64,000 bases of DNA from contig CANDNT010000002.1 of NCBI GenBank assembly GCA_947387485.1, forward strand, positions 372,001 through 436,000, written 5' to 3'. Positions 26,503-34,831 of the stretch are shown here, piece by piece. This DNA comes from Aquimarina rhabdastrellae (GTDB lineage: Bacteria; Bacteroidota; Bacteroidia; Flavobacteriales; Flavobacteriaceae). Under the pieces are notes generated by a model, which had not been told where the DNA came from, did not search any database, and saw only the letters and a program-made list of their open reading frames with translations. A program made the translations under genes and the position numbers. The first letter of the stretch is position 1, and each line of letters begins with the position of its first letter.

Positions 26503-28122
26503 ATGAATAAAGTATTTATATATATCATCATAAGTTTGATCACGATACAATTATCGCAGGCGCAAGATAGTCCGCAGATAAAATCAAGTATTGATCAAAA
26601 TGAGATAAAAATAGGAGAAGCGATACAATACACTATGGAAGTTGAGGTGGACTCAACAGCAATGGTGATTTTTCCAGAAGGAAAAACATTTAATCCATTA
26701 GAAGTTATTGAATCTCTTAAAACAGATAGCACATATAACGAGCGTAAATTAAAGTTAATCAAGAAATATGCATTAACTCAATTTGATTCTGGTCAGTATA
26801 AGATACCAAGACAGAAGATTGTTATTAATGAAAAGGCATTTTATACCGATTCAATAAGTGTAACCGTAAGAGATGTTGTCGTTGATACTACCAAACAAAA
26901 GATGTATGCGATCAAGCCTATGGTTGAGGTAGATGCACCTTTAAGTACAGGATGGATCAATTGGGTTATAGCTTTAATTATTCTTGGATTAGTAGGCGCA
27001 GCTGGATGGTATTTCTTTAAAAAGAAAAAAGAAAAAGAGATAAAAGAAGAAGAACTACCACCTTATGAAAGAGCGATGCTAACGCTTAAAAAAGTTGATG
27101 AATCTAACCTATTAGAAGAAGATTCTTATAAAGAATACTATTCTCAAGTAACAGATGCTGCAAGAAAGTACTTAAACGAAGAGGTTTATGATCATGCGAT
27201 GGAAAGTACAACAGAGGAGTTGATAGCTATTCTTAATGAACAAAAAAAATCAGGAGATTTAAGTTTAGAAAAGCATACTATAGACGAATTAAAAAGAGTT
27301 TTAGAAACTGCTGATTTAGCAAAATTTGCAAAAACAAAAACAGATGTAGGAACAGCAAAAGCAGATCGTAATAGTATAGAAGAAATTATTAACCAAACCA
27401 AAGAAGCTATACCAGAACCTACAGAAGAAGAATTACTAGAAGACGAAACATACCAAGAAGAAGTTGCGATCAAAAAACGTAACAAGAAATTCTTATATGG
27501 AGGAATAGGACTTGTAGCAACAGTGATTCTAATTTTAGGAGTATGGAGTGTTGTAAAAGGAGTTGATATAGTAAAAGATACCTTATTAGGTCATCCTACC
27601 AAAACACTTGCCGAGAAAGAATGGATTACAAGTGCTTATGGAATACCAGCTGTCACAATTTACACACCAGAGGTATTGATACGTAATAACTATCAAACAA
27701 CAGAAGAACAAAAGGAAATCTTAAAAGGAAATGAAACTTTTGTTTATGGTAGTTTTTTCAAAAGCTTATTTGTGCAAATAACAACACAACAAGGAAATCC
27801 TCAACAACAAGAGCCAATTGATTTGTCTAAAACAGTAGAAGCAGTAGTAGGACAGTTTGAACAAATGGGAGCAAAAAATATTACAGTAAAAGACGAAGAA
27901 TATCAAACCTTAGCTGGAGCGAAAGGGATTAAAATTTATGGAACGTTTGAAGTAGAAAATAAAACAACCCAAGAGACTCTGAAAAAAGAATATGTGATGT
28001 TGAATTTTGCTGAAGCAAAAGGATTTCAACAAATTATTGTAGTAAACGATGTAGAAGATCGTTATGCTGGAGATGTTGTGAATCGTATTGTAAATTCGGT
28101 AGAACTTAAAAATGTAAAGTAG
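26503..28122 (+). CDS. membrane protein of the MoxR/Bat operon
   Basis: This 539-residue protein has a signal peptide (to about QLSQAQ), a periplasmic beta domain, a first transmembrane helix WINWVIALIILGLVGAAGWYFF split near residues 149-170, a cytoplasmic helical stretch with a DUF4381-like EYYSQVTDAARKYLNEEV element, a second helix (FLYGGIGLVATVILILGVW) near 330, and a C-terminal domain of unknown fold. The place between DUF58 and BatA matches the variable BatD-like or DUF4381 member of Bacteroidota operons. The C-terminal part resembles domains that probe lipid or stress proteins only weakly, so its role is unknown. Confidence 0.82.
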   Translation: MNKVFIYIIISLITIQLSQAQDSPQIKSSIDQNEIKIGEAIQYTMEVEVDSTAMVIFPEGKTFNPLEVIESLKTDSTYNERKLKLIKKYALTQFDSGQYKIPRQKIVINEKAFYTDSISVTVRDVVVDTTKQKMYAIKPMVEVDAPLSTGWINWVIALIILGLVGAAGWYFFKKKKEKEIKEEELPPYERAMLTLKKVDESNLLEEDSYKEYYSQVTDAARKYLNEEVYDHAMESTTEELIAILNEQKKSGDLSLEKHTIDELKRVLETADLAKFAKTKTDVGTAKADRNSIEEIINQTKEAIPEPTEEELLEDETYQEEVAIKKRNKKFLYGGIGLVATVILILGVWSVVKGVDIVKDTLLGHPTKTLAEKEWITSAYGIPAVTIYTPEVLIRNNYQTTEEQKEILKGNETFVYGSFFKSLFVQITTQQGNPQQQEPIDLSKTVEAVVGQFEQMGAKNITVKDEEYQTLAGAKGIKIYGTFEVENKTTQETLKKEYVMLNFAEAKGFQQIIVVNDVEDRYAGDVVNRIVNSVELKNVK

Positions 28123-28129
28123 CGTAGAT

Positions 28130-29134
28130 ATGTTTGAAAATTTCACATTTGAAAGCCCACAGTTCTTTTGGCTACTTTTAAGTTTGCCTTTGGCAATAGC
28201 ATGGTATATCTGGAAAAGAAAAGAACAACAAGCTAGCTTAAAAATATCGAGTGTAAAAGGATTTAAGTTAACACAGAGTTGGTTAGCTAAGCTTAAACCT
28301 TTATTGTTTGTTTTAAGATTACTGACATTAGGGTTAATTATTATAGCATTAGCTAGACCGCGCACAGTAGATGTTTCTACAAAGACAACTTCTAATAAAG
28401 GAATCGATATTGTTATGGCAATAGATGTTTCTGGAAGTATGCTAGCCAAAGATTTAAAACCTAACCGACTAGAAGCCTTAAAAAAAGTAGCGGCCGAGTT
28501 TATTCAAGGTAGACCAAGTGATCGTATAGGTCTTGTAGAATATGCAGGAGAAAGCTATACAAGAACACCTATTACTAGTGATAAATCTATAGTTTTGAGT
28601 TCGCTTAAACGAGTACAATACAACAGTATTCTAGAAAACGGAACAGCAATAGGAATGGGATTGGCAACAGCTGTAAATAGATTAAAAGACAGCAAAGCCA
28701 AAAGTAAAGTCATTATATTGTTAACAGACGGATCTAACAATGCAGGATTTATAGATCCCAAAATTGCTTCAGAATTAGCACTAGAATATGGAATCAAGAC
28801 CTATACTATAGGATTAGGTACAAATGGTATGGCATTAGCACCTATTGCAATACGACCTAATGGAACATTTCAATATGGTAATGTAAAAGTAGAAATAGAC
28901 GAAGCTTTATTAAAAGAAATAGCAAAGGTTACAGGAGGAAAATATTTTAGAGCAACCAATAATAAAAAGCTTAAAGATATTTATGCCGAAATCGATAAAC
29001 TTGAAAAAACAGATATAGAAGAATTTAAGTTTTATAATTACGAAGAAAAATTTAGACCATTAGTATTATTAGCTTTAGGATTATTGGTATTAGAAGTGTT
29101 GTTACGTAATACAGTGTTTAGAAGCTTTATATAA
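28130..29134 (+). CDS. batA: BatA, membrane-anchored VWA protein
   Basis: This 334-residue protein has an N-terminal membrane segment (QFFWLLLSLPLAIAWYIW and a second helix near 60-80), a von Willebrand A domain with the MIDAS motif DIVMAIDVSGSM at about residue 90-101, the LTDGSNN loop, and a C-terminal helix (LVLLALGLLVLEVLL). The VWA domain faces the periplasm. Bat proteins are needed for aerobic tolerance in Bacteroides and similar genera (family knowledge). It lies within the Bat operon. The DUF58 and BatB genes are its natural partners. Confidence 0.92.
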   Translation: MFENFTFESPQFFWLLLSLPLAIAWYIWKRKEQQASLKISSVKGFKLTQSWLAKLKPLLFVLRLLTLGLIIIALARPRTVDVSTKTTSNKGIDIVMAIDVSGSMLAKDLKPNRLEALKKVAAEFIQGRPSDRIGLVEYAGESYTRTPITSDKSIVLSSLKRVQYNSILENGTAIGMGLATAVNRLKDSKAKSKVIILLTDGSNNAGFIDPKIASELALEYGIKTYTIGLGTNGMALAPIAIRPNGTFQYGNVKVEIDEALLKEIAKVTGGKYFRATNNKKLKDIYAEIDKLEKTDIEEFKFYNYEEKFRPLVLLALGLLVLEVLLRNTVFRSFI

Positions 29135-29146
29135 GAAAATAGAAGA

Positions 29147-29683
29147 ATGAGTAAAGGAGTAATCATTTTAGGTAGTTCAAATAGTAAAGGAAACACAGCA
29201 AAGTTAGTTTCCTATATAAAAGAACATACAAGCTTTGATATCATCGATCTAAAAGAGAAAGAGATACAACATTTTGATTATGAATTTAAAAATCAAGATG
29301 ATTTTAATACACTTTTTAAAGAGATTGTAAATCAATACGATACTATTGTATTTGCAACACCAGTATACTGGTATAGTATGAGTGGTATATTAAAAGTGTT
29401 TTTTGATCGTATATCAGATTTCTTATATAAAGAGCAAGATTTCGGAAGAAAATTAAGAGGTAAACGCACTGCTATGATAAGTTGTAGTGGTGAACAAGAT
29501 ATTGAAGCATCATTTTATATTCCATATAATAAAAGTGTTGAATATCTAGGCATGGAAGCCATAGGAACCGTACATGGATGCGTTAATGATGGAGCGCTTA
29601 CTAAAGTAACAAAAGAACGATTAGAAAAATTAACTATAAAACTAGTGGCAGAAAAAGCTACAGTTGATAGTAATAAAGAATAA
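29147..29683 (+). CDS. flavodoxin-fold FMN-dependent NAD(P)H reductase-like protein
   Basis: This 178-residue protein starts MSKGVIILGSSNSKGNTAKL, the FMN phosphate-binding loop of flavodoxin-like reductases, and continues with VFATPVYWYSMSGILKVFFDR, the typical second flavin-contact segment. It is likely an NAD(P)H:FMN or quinone reductase, cytoplasmic. It lies inside the Bat operon between batA and batB (13 and 8 bases spacing), which is an unusual place for it and hints at a redox job tied to aerotolerance (inference). C-terminal residues are basic. Confidence 0.87.
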   Translation: MSKGVIILGSSNSKGNTAKLVSYIKEHTSFDIIDLKEKEIQHFDYEFKNQDDFNTLFKEIVNQYDTIVFATPVYWYSMSGILKVFFDRISDFLYKEQDFGRKLRGKRTAMISCSGEQDIEASFYIPYNKSVEYLGMEAIGTVHGCVNDGALTKVTKERLEKLTIKLVAEKATVDSNKE

Positions 29684-29690
29684 ATTAGGT

Positions 29691-30725
29691 ATGCATTTAC
29701 TAGAAGAAACGGCATATTTTTGGTATTTACTGGTAATTCCAGTAATTGTAGTGATATTTATAGGTGTATTGCTTTGGCGAAAACGTATGCAAAATAAATT
29801 TGCAGACAAGGCATTATTAAAAAAATTAAGCCCTAATAAATCGACATTTAAACCTGTTTTAAAATTAATAATGTTAAGTTTAGCCATAACATGTTTTGTG
29901 ATAGGTTTAGTGAACCCAAAAATAGGGACAAAGTTAAAAACGATCAAAAGAGAAGGTGTAGATGTAGTTTTTGCAATAGATATTTCAAAAAGTATGTTGG
30001 CCGAGGATATTGCTCCTAATCGTTTACAGAAAGCACAACAATTAGTTACACAGATTATTAATAACCTGGCTAGTGATAGAATAGGAATTATAGCTTATGC
30101 AGGAAGTGCTTTTCCACAATTACCGATTACCACAGATTATGGATCTGCAAAGATGTTTTTACAGGCGATGAATACCAATATGGTATCATCTCAAGGTACA
30201 GCAATAAACGAAGCAATAGAATTAGCAAAAACCTACTATAATGATGAAGAACAAACCAATAGAGTGTTGTTTATCATTAGTGATGGAGAAGATCATGAGG
30301 GTAATGTTGATGGTATTGCAGAAGAAGCTGCCAAAGAAGGTATAAAAATCTATACAATAGGAGTAGGAACTCAAAAAGGAGGACCAATTCCGATTAAAAG
30401 AAACGGAATTGTTCAAAGCTATAAAAAGAATAACCAAGGAGAAACAGTAATAACAAGATTAAATCCAGCAACCCTACAAAACATAGCACAAAAAGCTAAT
30501 GGAATTTATATTGACGGAACAAATACAACTGCAGTAATAGATCAGGTAAAAGAGGTTTTGACTGGAATGAATAAAAAAGAGTTTGAAGCAAAGCAAGTAG
30601 CAGATTTTGAAGATCAATTCCAATGGTGCCTTGCAGCTGGATTACTGTTTTTATTTATAGATATATTTTTATTAGAACGTAAAACTTCTTGGATTAAGAA
30701 ATTGGATTTATTTAACGAAAAATAA
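29691..30725 (+). CDS. batB: BatB, membrane-anchored VWA protein
   Basis: This 344-residue protein starts best at ATG 29691 (MHLLEETAYFWYLLVIPV), which makes the first membrane helix begin near the start; an earlier start at 29664 overlaps the flavodoxin-like gene. A second helix lies at about 60-75 (LKLIMLSLAITCFVIGLV), followed by a VWA domain with the MIDAS-type DVVFAIDISKSM, the SDGEDHEGN loop and a C-terminal helix (WCLAAGLLFLFIDIFLL). It is a paralogue of BatA. It lies six bases before batC. Confidence 0.92.
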   Translation: MHLLEETAYFWYLLVIPVIVVIFIGVLLWRKRMQNKFADKALLKKLSPNKSTFKPVLKLIMLSLAITCFVIGLVNPKIGTKLKTIKREGVDVVFAIDISKSMLAEDIAPNRLQKAQQLVTQIINNLASDRIGIIAYAGSAFPQLPITTDYGSAKMFLQAMNTNMVSSQGTAINEAIELAKTYYNDEEQTNRVLFIISDGEDHEGNVDGIAEEAAKEGIKIYTIGVGTQKGGPIPIKRNGIVQSYKKNNQGETVITRLNPATLQNIAQKANGIYIDGTNTTAVIDQVKEVLTGMNKKEFEAKQVADFEDQFQWCLAAGLLFLFIDIFLLERKTSWIKKLDLFNEK

Positions 30726-30731
30726 AACAAA

Positions 30732-31658
30732 ATGATGAAGCGATTATTAATACTATTATTGATATGCCCATTAGGAGTGTTATTTGCACAAGATGTAGCA
30801 GAATTAGAAGAGGCAAGAGCAGAGTCAAAACGTTTTGTAGCAACAGCAAATGAGGTATTGACTCAAGAAGGTAATTTCCCTAAAGCAGAAGGAGAATACC
30901 GTAAAGCGATAGCTAAAAATCCTGAAAGTGCAGTAGCAAAATATAACTTAGCAAACTCATATTACAATACACAAAAGTATGATGAAGCAAGTTTGAGATA
31001 TAAAGAAACAGCCAAAGTTGCGCAAACCAAAGCAGAGAAACATAAAGCATTTCATAATCAAGGAAATGTTTTTATGGAAAAAAAGCAATACAAAGAAGCT
31101 GTAGAAGCCTATAAAAATGCACTGAGAAATGATCCTACAGATGATGAGACACGTTACAATCTAGCGCTTGCAAAGCAAAAGAAAAAAGAACAAGAGCAAC
31201 AACAGCAGAATCAAGATAATAAAGATCAAAACCAGGATCAGCAGAATAAAGATCAACAAAACCAAGATCAGAAAGACCAGCAAGGAGATCAAAATCAGGA
31301 TCAAAAAGATCAAGGCGATAAAGATAAAAAGGATAATAAGGGAGAAGACGATAAAAAAGACAAAGGAGATCAAGGAAAAGATCAAAAAGATCCTAATGAG
31401 GACAAAAACCAAGATCAAAACGGAAAGTCTAAAGAAGAAGAGGAAAAAGAAAAGAAAGAACAAGAGCAAGAGCAACAGCAAGGAAATAAAGGTGATCAAC
31501 AAGGTCAGCAAAAGCCACAACAAGTACAAGGGCAATTATCTCCACAGCAAATAAAGAGTTTACTAGAGGCAATGAACAATCAAGAAAAGAAGGTGCAGGA
31601 TAAGATGAATGCCAAGAAGATAAAAGGCGCAAAAGTAAAATCTGAAAAAGATTGGTAA
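30732..31658 (+). CDS. batC: BatC, secreted TPR protein with Gln/Lys/Asp-rich tail
   Basis: This 308-residue protein has a signal peptide ending LFAQ (residue 20), three TPR units (YRKAIAKNPESAVAKYNLAN, YDEASLRYKET, YKEAVEAYKNALRNDPTDDETRYNLALAK) and then ~150 residues of low-complexity Gln/Asn/Asp/Lys/Glu repeats such as QNKDQQNQDQKDQQ. Its C-terminus is KIKGAKVKSEKDW. TPRs suggest protein binding in the periplasm. The extremely biased tail may be disordered. The composition also creates long artefactual reading frames on both strands here, which should not be annotated. The gene lies in order between batB and batD. Confidence 0.88.
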   Translation: MMKRLLILLLICPLGVLFAQDVAELEEARAESKRFVATANEVLTQEGNFPKAEGEYRKAIAKNPESAVAKYNLANSYYNTQKYDEASLRYKETAKVAQTKAEKHKAFHNQGNVFMEKKQYKEAVEAYKNALRNDPTDDETRYNLALAKQKKKEQEQQQQNQDNKDQNQDQQNKDQQNQDQKDQQGDQNQDQKDQGDKDKKDNKGEDDKKDKGDQGKDQKDPNEDKNQDQNGKSKEEEEKEKKEQEQEQQQGNKGDQQGQQKPQQVQGQLSPQQIKSLLEAMNNQEKKVQDKMNAKKIKGAKVKSEKDW

Positions 31659-31750
31659 TACCAAGTCTGTTTTGAGAGACTTAAAAACTATTTTAATTTT
31701 GTAAAAAGAGTATATTGATCGTAGATCAACTAATTAAAAAATAATAAAGA

Positions 31751-33523
31751 GTGAAGTTAAGGCTATTTTTTCTAACCCTATTTATAGTAGTCTCAAATCT
31801 TGCGATAGCACAAGTAAAGTTTGAAGCTAAGGTGAGTAAGAAAAAACTAGGGGTGAATGAGCGGTTACGTGTAGATTTTGAAATGAATCAGGATGGAGAT
31901 AATTTTACCCAACCAGATTTTAGAGGATTTACAGTTGTTGGAGGACCTAATCAATCTATAAGTAATTCTTGGGTAAACGGTAAACGATCGTATTCAAAAA
32001 CGTTTAGCTATTTCCTATCACCCACTAAGAGAGGAAAATTTACTATAGGTCAAGCTACTATTAATATAGGAGGGAATACCTATAAAACTGTACCTGTACC
32101 AGTTGAGGTTACCGCTGCAGTAGATAAACCTAAAGACCCCAATGATCCAGATTATCAAGTTCAAGAAGGCTTACACCTTGTTGCCGAAGTTTCTAAAGGA
32201 AATCCATACCTTAATGAAGCTATAACAGTAGTATATAAACTCTATGTAGGTCCTAGAATCCAGATTAGCGATTTAAGAAGAAAAGATGATCCTAAATACA
32301 GTGATTTTTGGAGTCAGAATATCGAAATTAAACAACTTAAAGTCGAAAGAGGAGAATATAAAGGACAACCATATAATATGATTGTTTGTGGTAAAACAGT
32401 GTTATACCCTCAAAAGACAGGAAAACTAAACATTGAACCATTAGCATTGACCGTTGCAGTAGATGTACCTAGTAATCGTAGAGATATTTTTGGAGGAAGA
32501 TTATATACCACAGTTAATAAAACCGTAACAGCTGGAAAAAGAACAATCAATGTAAAACCATTACCAGATGCAGGGAAGCCTGCTAGTTTTACTGGAGCTG
32601 TAGGTAGATTTGATTTTAAAGTAGTAACAAATAAAACAGAATTAGGTGCAACAGAATCATTAGAAGCAAAGATTTCTGTAACAGGAAACGGAAACTTAAA
32701 ATTATTTGAGTTGCCAAAGCTTACTGTGCCTAATGGATTAGAACAATATGAGCCAGAGCATAATGAATTTGTAAAGACGAACCTTACGGGTATGAATGGT
32801 ACAATCTCAGATACATATACATTAGTGCCTCAATACAAAGGAAAATATCCAATTCAACCTATTTCGTTTTCATACTTTGATTTAAAAACCGAAACATATA
32901 AAGAAATAACATCAACAGAAATTGTTGTAGATGTTAAAAATGGACCTAATCGAGGAGAAGTAACTCCTACAACAACTACAGGTGGTGGTAATGTTACAAA
33001 ACAAATAGTAACACAAACAGACAATCAGTTTAGATATATAAAAACAAATACGACATTAGAACCTATTTCAAAAAAGCACTTCTTTAAAACAACAACATAT
33101 TGGGTTGCACTTACATTGCCATTAATAGCTATACCATTGTTTATTTTCTTTGGAAAAAAGAGAGAAGAAAGATTAAATGATGAGAGCGGAAACCGTATAC
33201 GTAAAGCAGATAAATTGGCTAAGAAGTATTTGTCTGAAGCCAAGAAGAATTTAGGAAATCAAAAAGAGTTCTATATCGCTATGGAAAGAGCTTTGCATAA
33301 CTATTTAAAAGCAAAACTACATATTCAGACTAGCGAAATGAGTAAAGATCATATAAAAGATTTATTAAAAGGAAAAGGAGTGCAAGAAGACACGCTTAAA
33401 GACTTTATTGGATTATTAGAGAGTTGTGAATTTGCTAGGTATACACCATCATCAAGTTCGGCTATGCAACAAGATTATGATAAAGCATCCAAAGTGATTT
33501 CTGCAATTGATAAACAATTATAA
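31751..33523 (+). CDS. batD: BatD, exported membrane protein
   Basis: This 590-residue protein starts with GTG and has a signal peptide (MKLRLFFLTLFIVVSNLAIAQ split). The mature part is a series of beta domains typical of BatD (VNERLRVDFEMN, FTIGQATINIGGN, and repeat-like TVPNGLEQYEPEHN). One transmembrane helix (YWVALTLPLIAIPLFIFF) lies near residues 450-468, followed by a cytoplasmic helical tail. It is the standard BatD of Bacteroidota operons. Its C-terminal part resembles the cytosolic helical region of the upstream 539-residue protein. It ends two bases before the likely batE start. Confidence 0.92.
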   Translation: MKLRLFFLTLFIVVSNLAIAQVKFEAKVSKKKLGVNERLRVDFEMNQDGDNFTQPDFRGFTVVGGPNQSISNSWVNGKRSYSKTFSYFLSPTKRGKFTIGQATINIGGNTYKTVPVPVEVTAAVDKPKDPNDPDYQVQEGLHLVAEVSKGNPYLNEAITVVYKLYVGPRIQISDLRRKDDPKYSDFWSQNIEIKQLKVERGEYKGQPYNMIVCGKTVLYPQKTGKLNIEPLALTVAVDVPSNRRDIFGGRLYTTVNKTVTAGKRTINVKPLPDAGKPASFTGAVGRFDFKVVTNKTELGATESLEAKISVTGNGNLKLFELPKLTVPNGLEQYEPEHNEFVKTNLTGMNGTISDTYTLVPQYKGKYPIQPISFSYFDLKTETYKEITSTEIVVDVKNGPNRGEVTPTTTTGGGNVTKQIVTQTDNQFRYIKTNTTLEPISKKHFFKTTTYWVALTLPLIAIPLFIFFGKKREERLNDESGNRIRKADKLAKKYLSEAKKNLGNQKEFYIAMERALHNYLKAKLHIQTSEMSKDHIKDLLKGKGVQEDTLKDFIGLLESCEFARYTPSSSSAMQQDYDKASKVISAIDKQL

Positions 33524-33524
33524 C

Positions 33525-34283
33525 ATGATTATGACTATGAAGAAGATCGTTTTTCTATTCGTTATATTGATAACTTCAATACTATCTGCACAGCAAGATT
33601 CCTTTGAAAAAGCAAATGCTTTATATAACGAAAAACAGTATGCTGAAGCTAAAAAAGTATACGAATCTATATTAGCAGAAGGAAAAGAGTCAGTTGCCTT
33701 ATATTACAATCTAGGGAATACTAACTATAAACTAAGTAATATAGGAGAAAGTATATATTATTTTGAAAAAGCTTTAGCTTTATCTCCTAATGATGAAGAT
33801 GTAAAAAACAATTTAGTTTTTGCTCAAAATGCAACGATTGATCAAATTGATGTCTTACCAGAAAGTGTTATTACCAAAACGGTAAATAATATGATTAATA
33901 AATTAAGCTTTGATGGGTGGGCATGGTTGTCAATATTGAGTGTAATAAGCTTAGTAGTGTTATTTATATTATACTATATCGCTCAAAGTACAACAAAGAA
34001 GCGCATGTTCTTTATAGGGACATCGGTGGCAGCAATGATAACCATTATTAGTGTGATTTTTGCTTTCAGTCAATACAATTACGTTAAAAACACTCAGTAT
34101 GCAATTGTAATGGCAGAAGCAGCTACAATTAAGAGTGAGCCTAACCTAAGTAGCGATGCAGTTTTTGAATTGCATGAAGGAACTAAAGTTAAGGTTACAG
34201 AAAGTGTAAATAATTGGAGAAAAATTAAATTGGCCGATGGTAAAATTGGTTGGATACCAAGAACAGATATAAAAGAACTATAA
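33525..34283 (+). CDS. batE: BatE, TPR and SH3-type protein
   Basis: BatE follows batD closely. The ATG at 33525 starts MIMTMKKIVFLFVIL, while 33537 (MKKIVFLFVIL...) is an equally good start; both give a signal peptide ending near LSAQQ. The mature part has TPR units (NALYNEKQYAEAKKVYE, VALYYNLGNTNYKL, SIYYFEKALALSPND), two membrane helices (GWAWLSILSVISLVVLFILYY and MFFIGTSVAAMITIISVIF split) and a C-terminal SH3_3-type domain (SEPNLSSDAVFELHEGTKV to GWIPRTDIKEL). It is the last gene of the operon. A terminator follows at 34379-34414. Confidence 0.88.
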   Translation: MIMTMKKIVFLFVILITSILSAQQDSFEKANALYNEKQYAEAKKVYESILAEGKESVALYYNLGNTNYKLSNIGESIYYFEKALALSPNDEDVKNNLVFAQNATIDQIDVLPESVITKTVNNMINKLSFDGWAWLSILSVISLVVLFILYYIAQSTTKKRMFFIGTSVAAMITIISVIFAFSQYNYVKNTQYAIVMAEAATIKSEPNLSSDAVFELHEGTKVKVTESVNNWRKIKLADGKIGWIPRTDIKEL

Positions 34284-34378
34284 CAAATAAGGTATTTTTT
34301 ATGAACCTAAAAGAGGCTATAAAAACTAAGCTTTTGTAGGAAGAATACCTGTTTTTAAGGAAGATTAAGAATAGATTT

Positions 34379-34414
34379 AAGGATATTACTTTGATGTAGT
34401 ATCCTTATTTTTTT
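34379..34414 (+). terminator. terminator of the MoxR/Bat operon
   Basis: AAGGATATTAC pairs with GTAGTATCCTT around a TTTGAT loop, with one mismatched pair, and a T-rich run reaches about 34414. It is the first strong terminator after batE. Confidence 0.85.
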
Positions 34415-34831
34415 GCTCTTTAAAATGTTGTTATATGGTTATCAATTGTATATGATTGTGTTTTAAAATCTTTGATTTTTAAAATATTGTGAAGATCTAA
34501 TTTTAGTTTACAAAAAAAATCCCGAAATTTAATAGAACTAATATCCTAGTTTAGGATATAAATGGTATTCAGAAATAGAGAAATGATTAAAACACATACC
34601 AAAGAAATACAAATTGCAATGATACTAGTATCTAACTTAGCTACTTTACAAGAAAGTAATAAGAACTTCTTAAACAGAGATTTATTAGAGCAGGTAAAAT
34701 GCAGAGTGAGGTATTAAGAACAAGAGAAACTGCTGGAAAAATCAAGAGGATTAGAGTGATATACCAAGTAAATAGTGGAGAAAAGTAGAATTTAATATAG
34801 TACGAGGATAAATATATTTTAAGTGGGAAGC
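34415..34831. other. intergenic region before the SulP gene
   Basis: This 417-base AT-rich gap contains no convincing gene. A 44-codon open frame (34583-34717, ATG to TAA) begins MIKTHTKEIQIAMILVSNLA and is not similar to anything recognised. No clear TAnnTTTG promoter or repeat was found. The SulP start is at 34832. Confidence 0.5.

Noticed and set aside
31161..31554. Long open frames on both strands inside batC
   Set aside because: They arise from the Gln/Lys/Asp-rich low-complexity sequence of BatC, and the antisense frame is a Leu/Ile/Phe-rich mirror of it.
34583..34717. 44-codon open frame before the SulP gene
   Set aside because: No ribosome binding site, no recognised similarity and no promoter, so coding is not supported.
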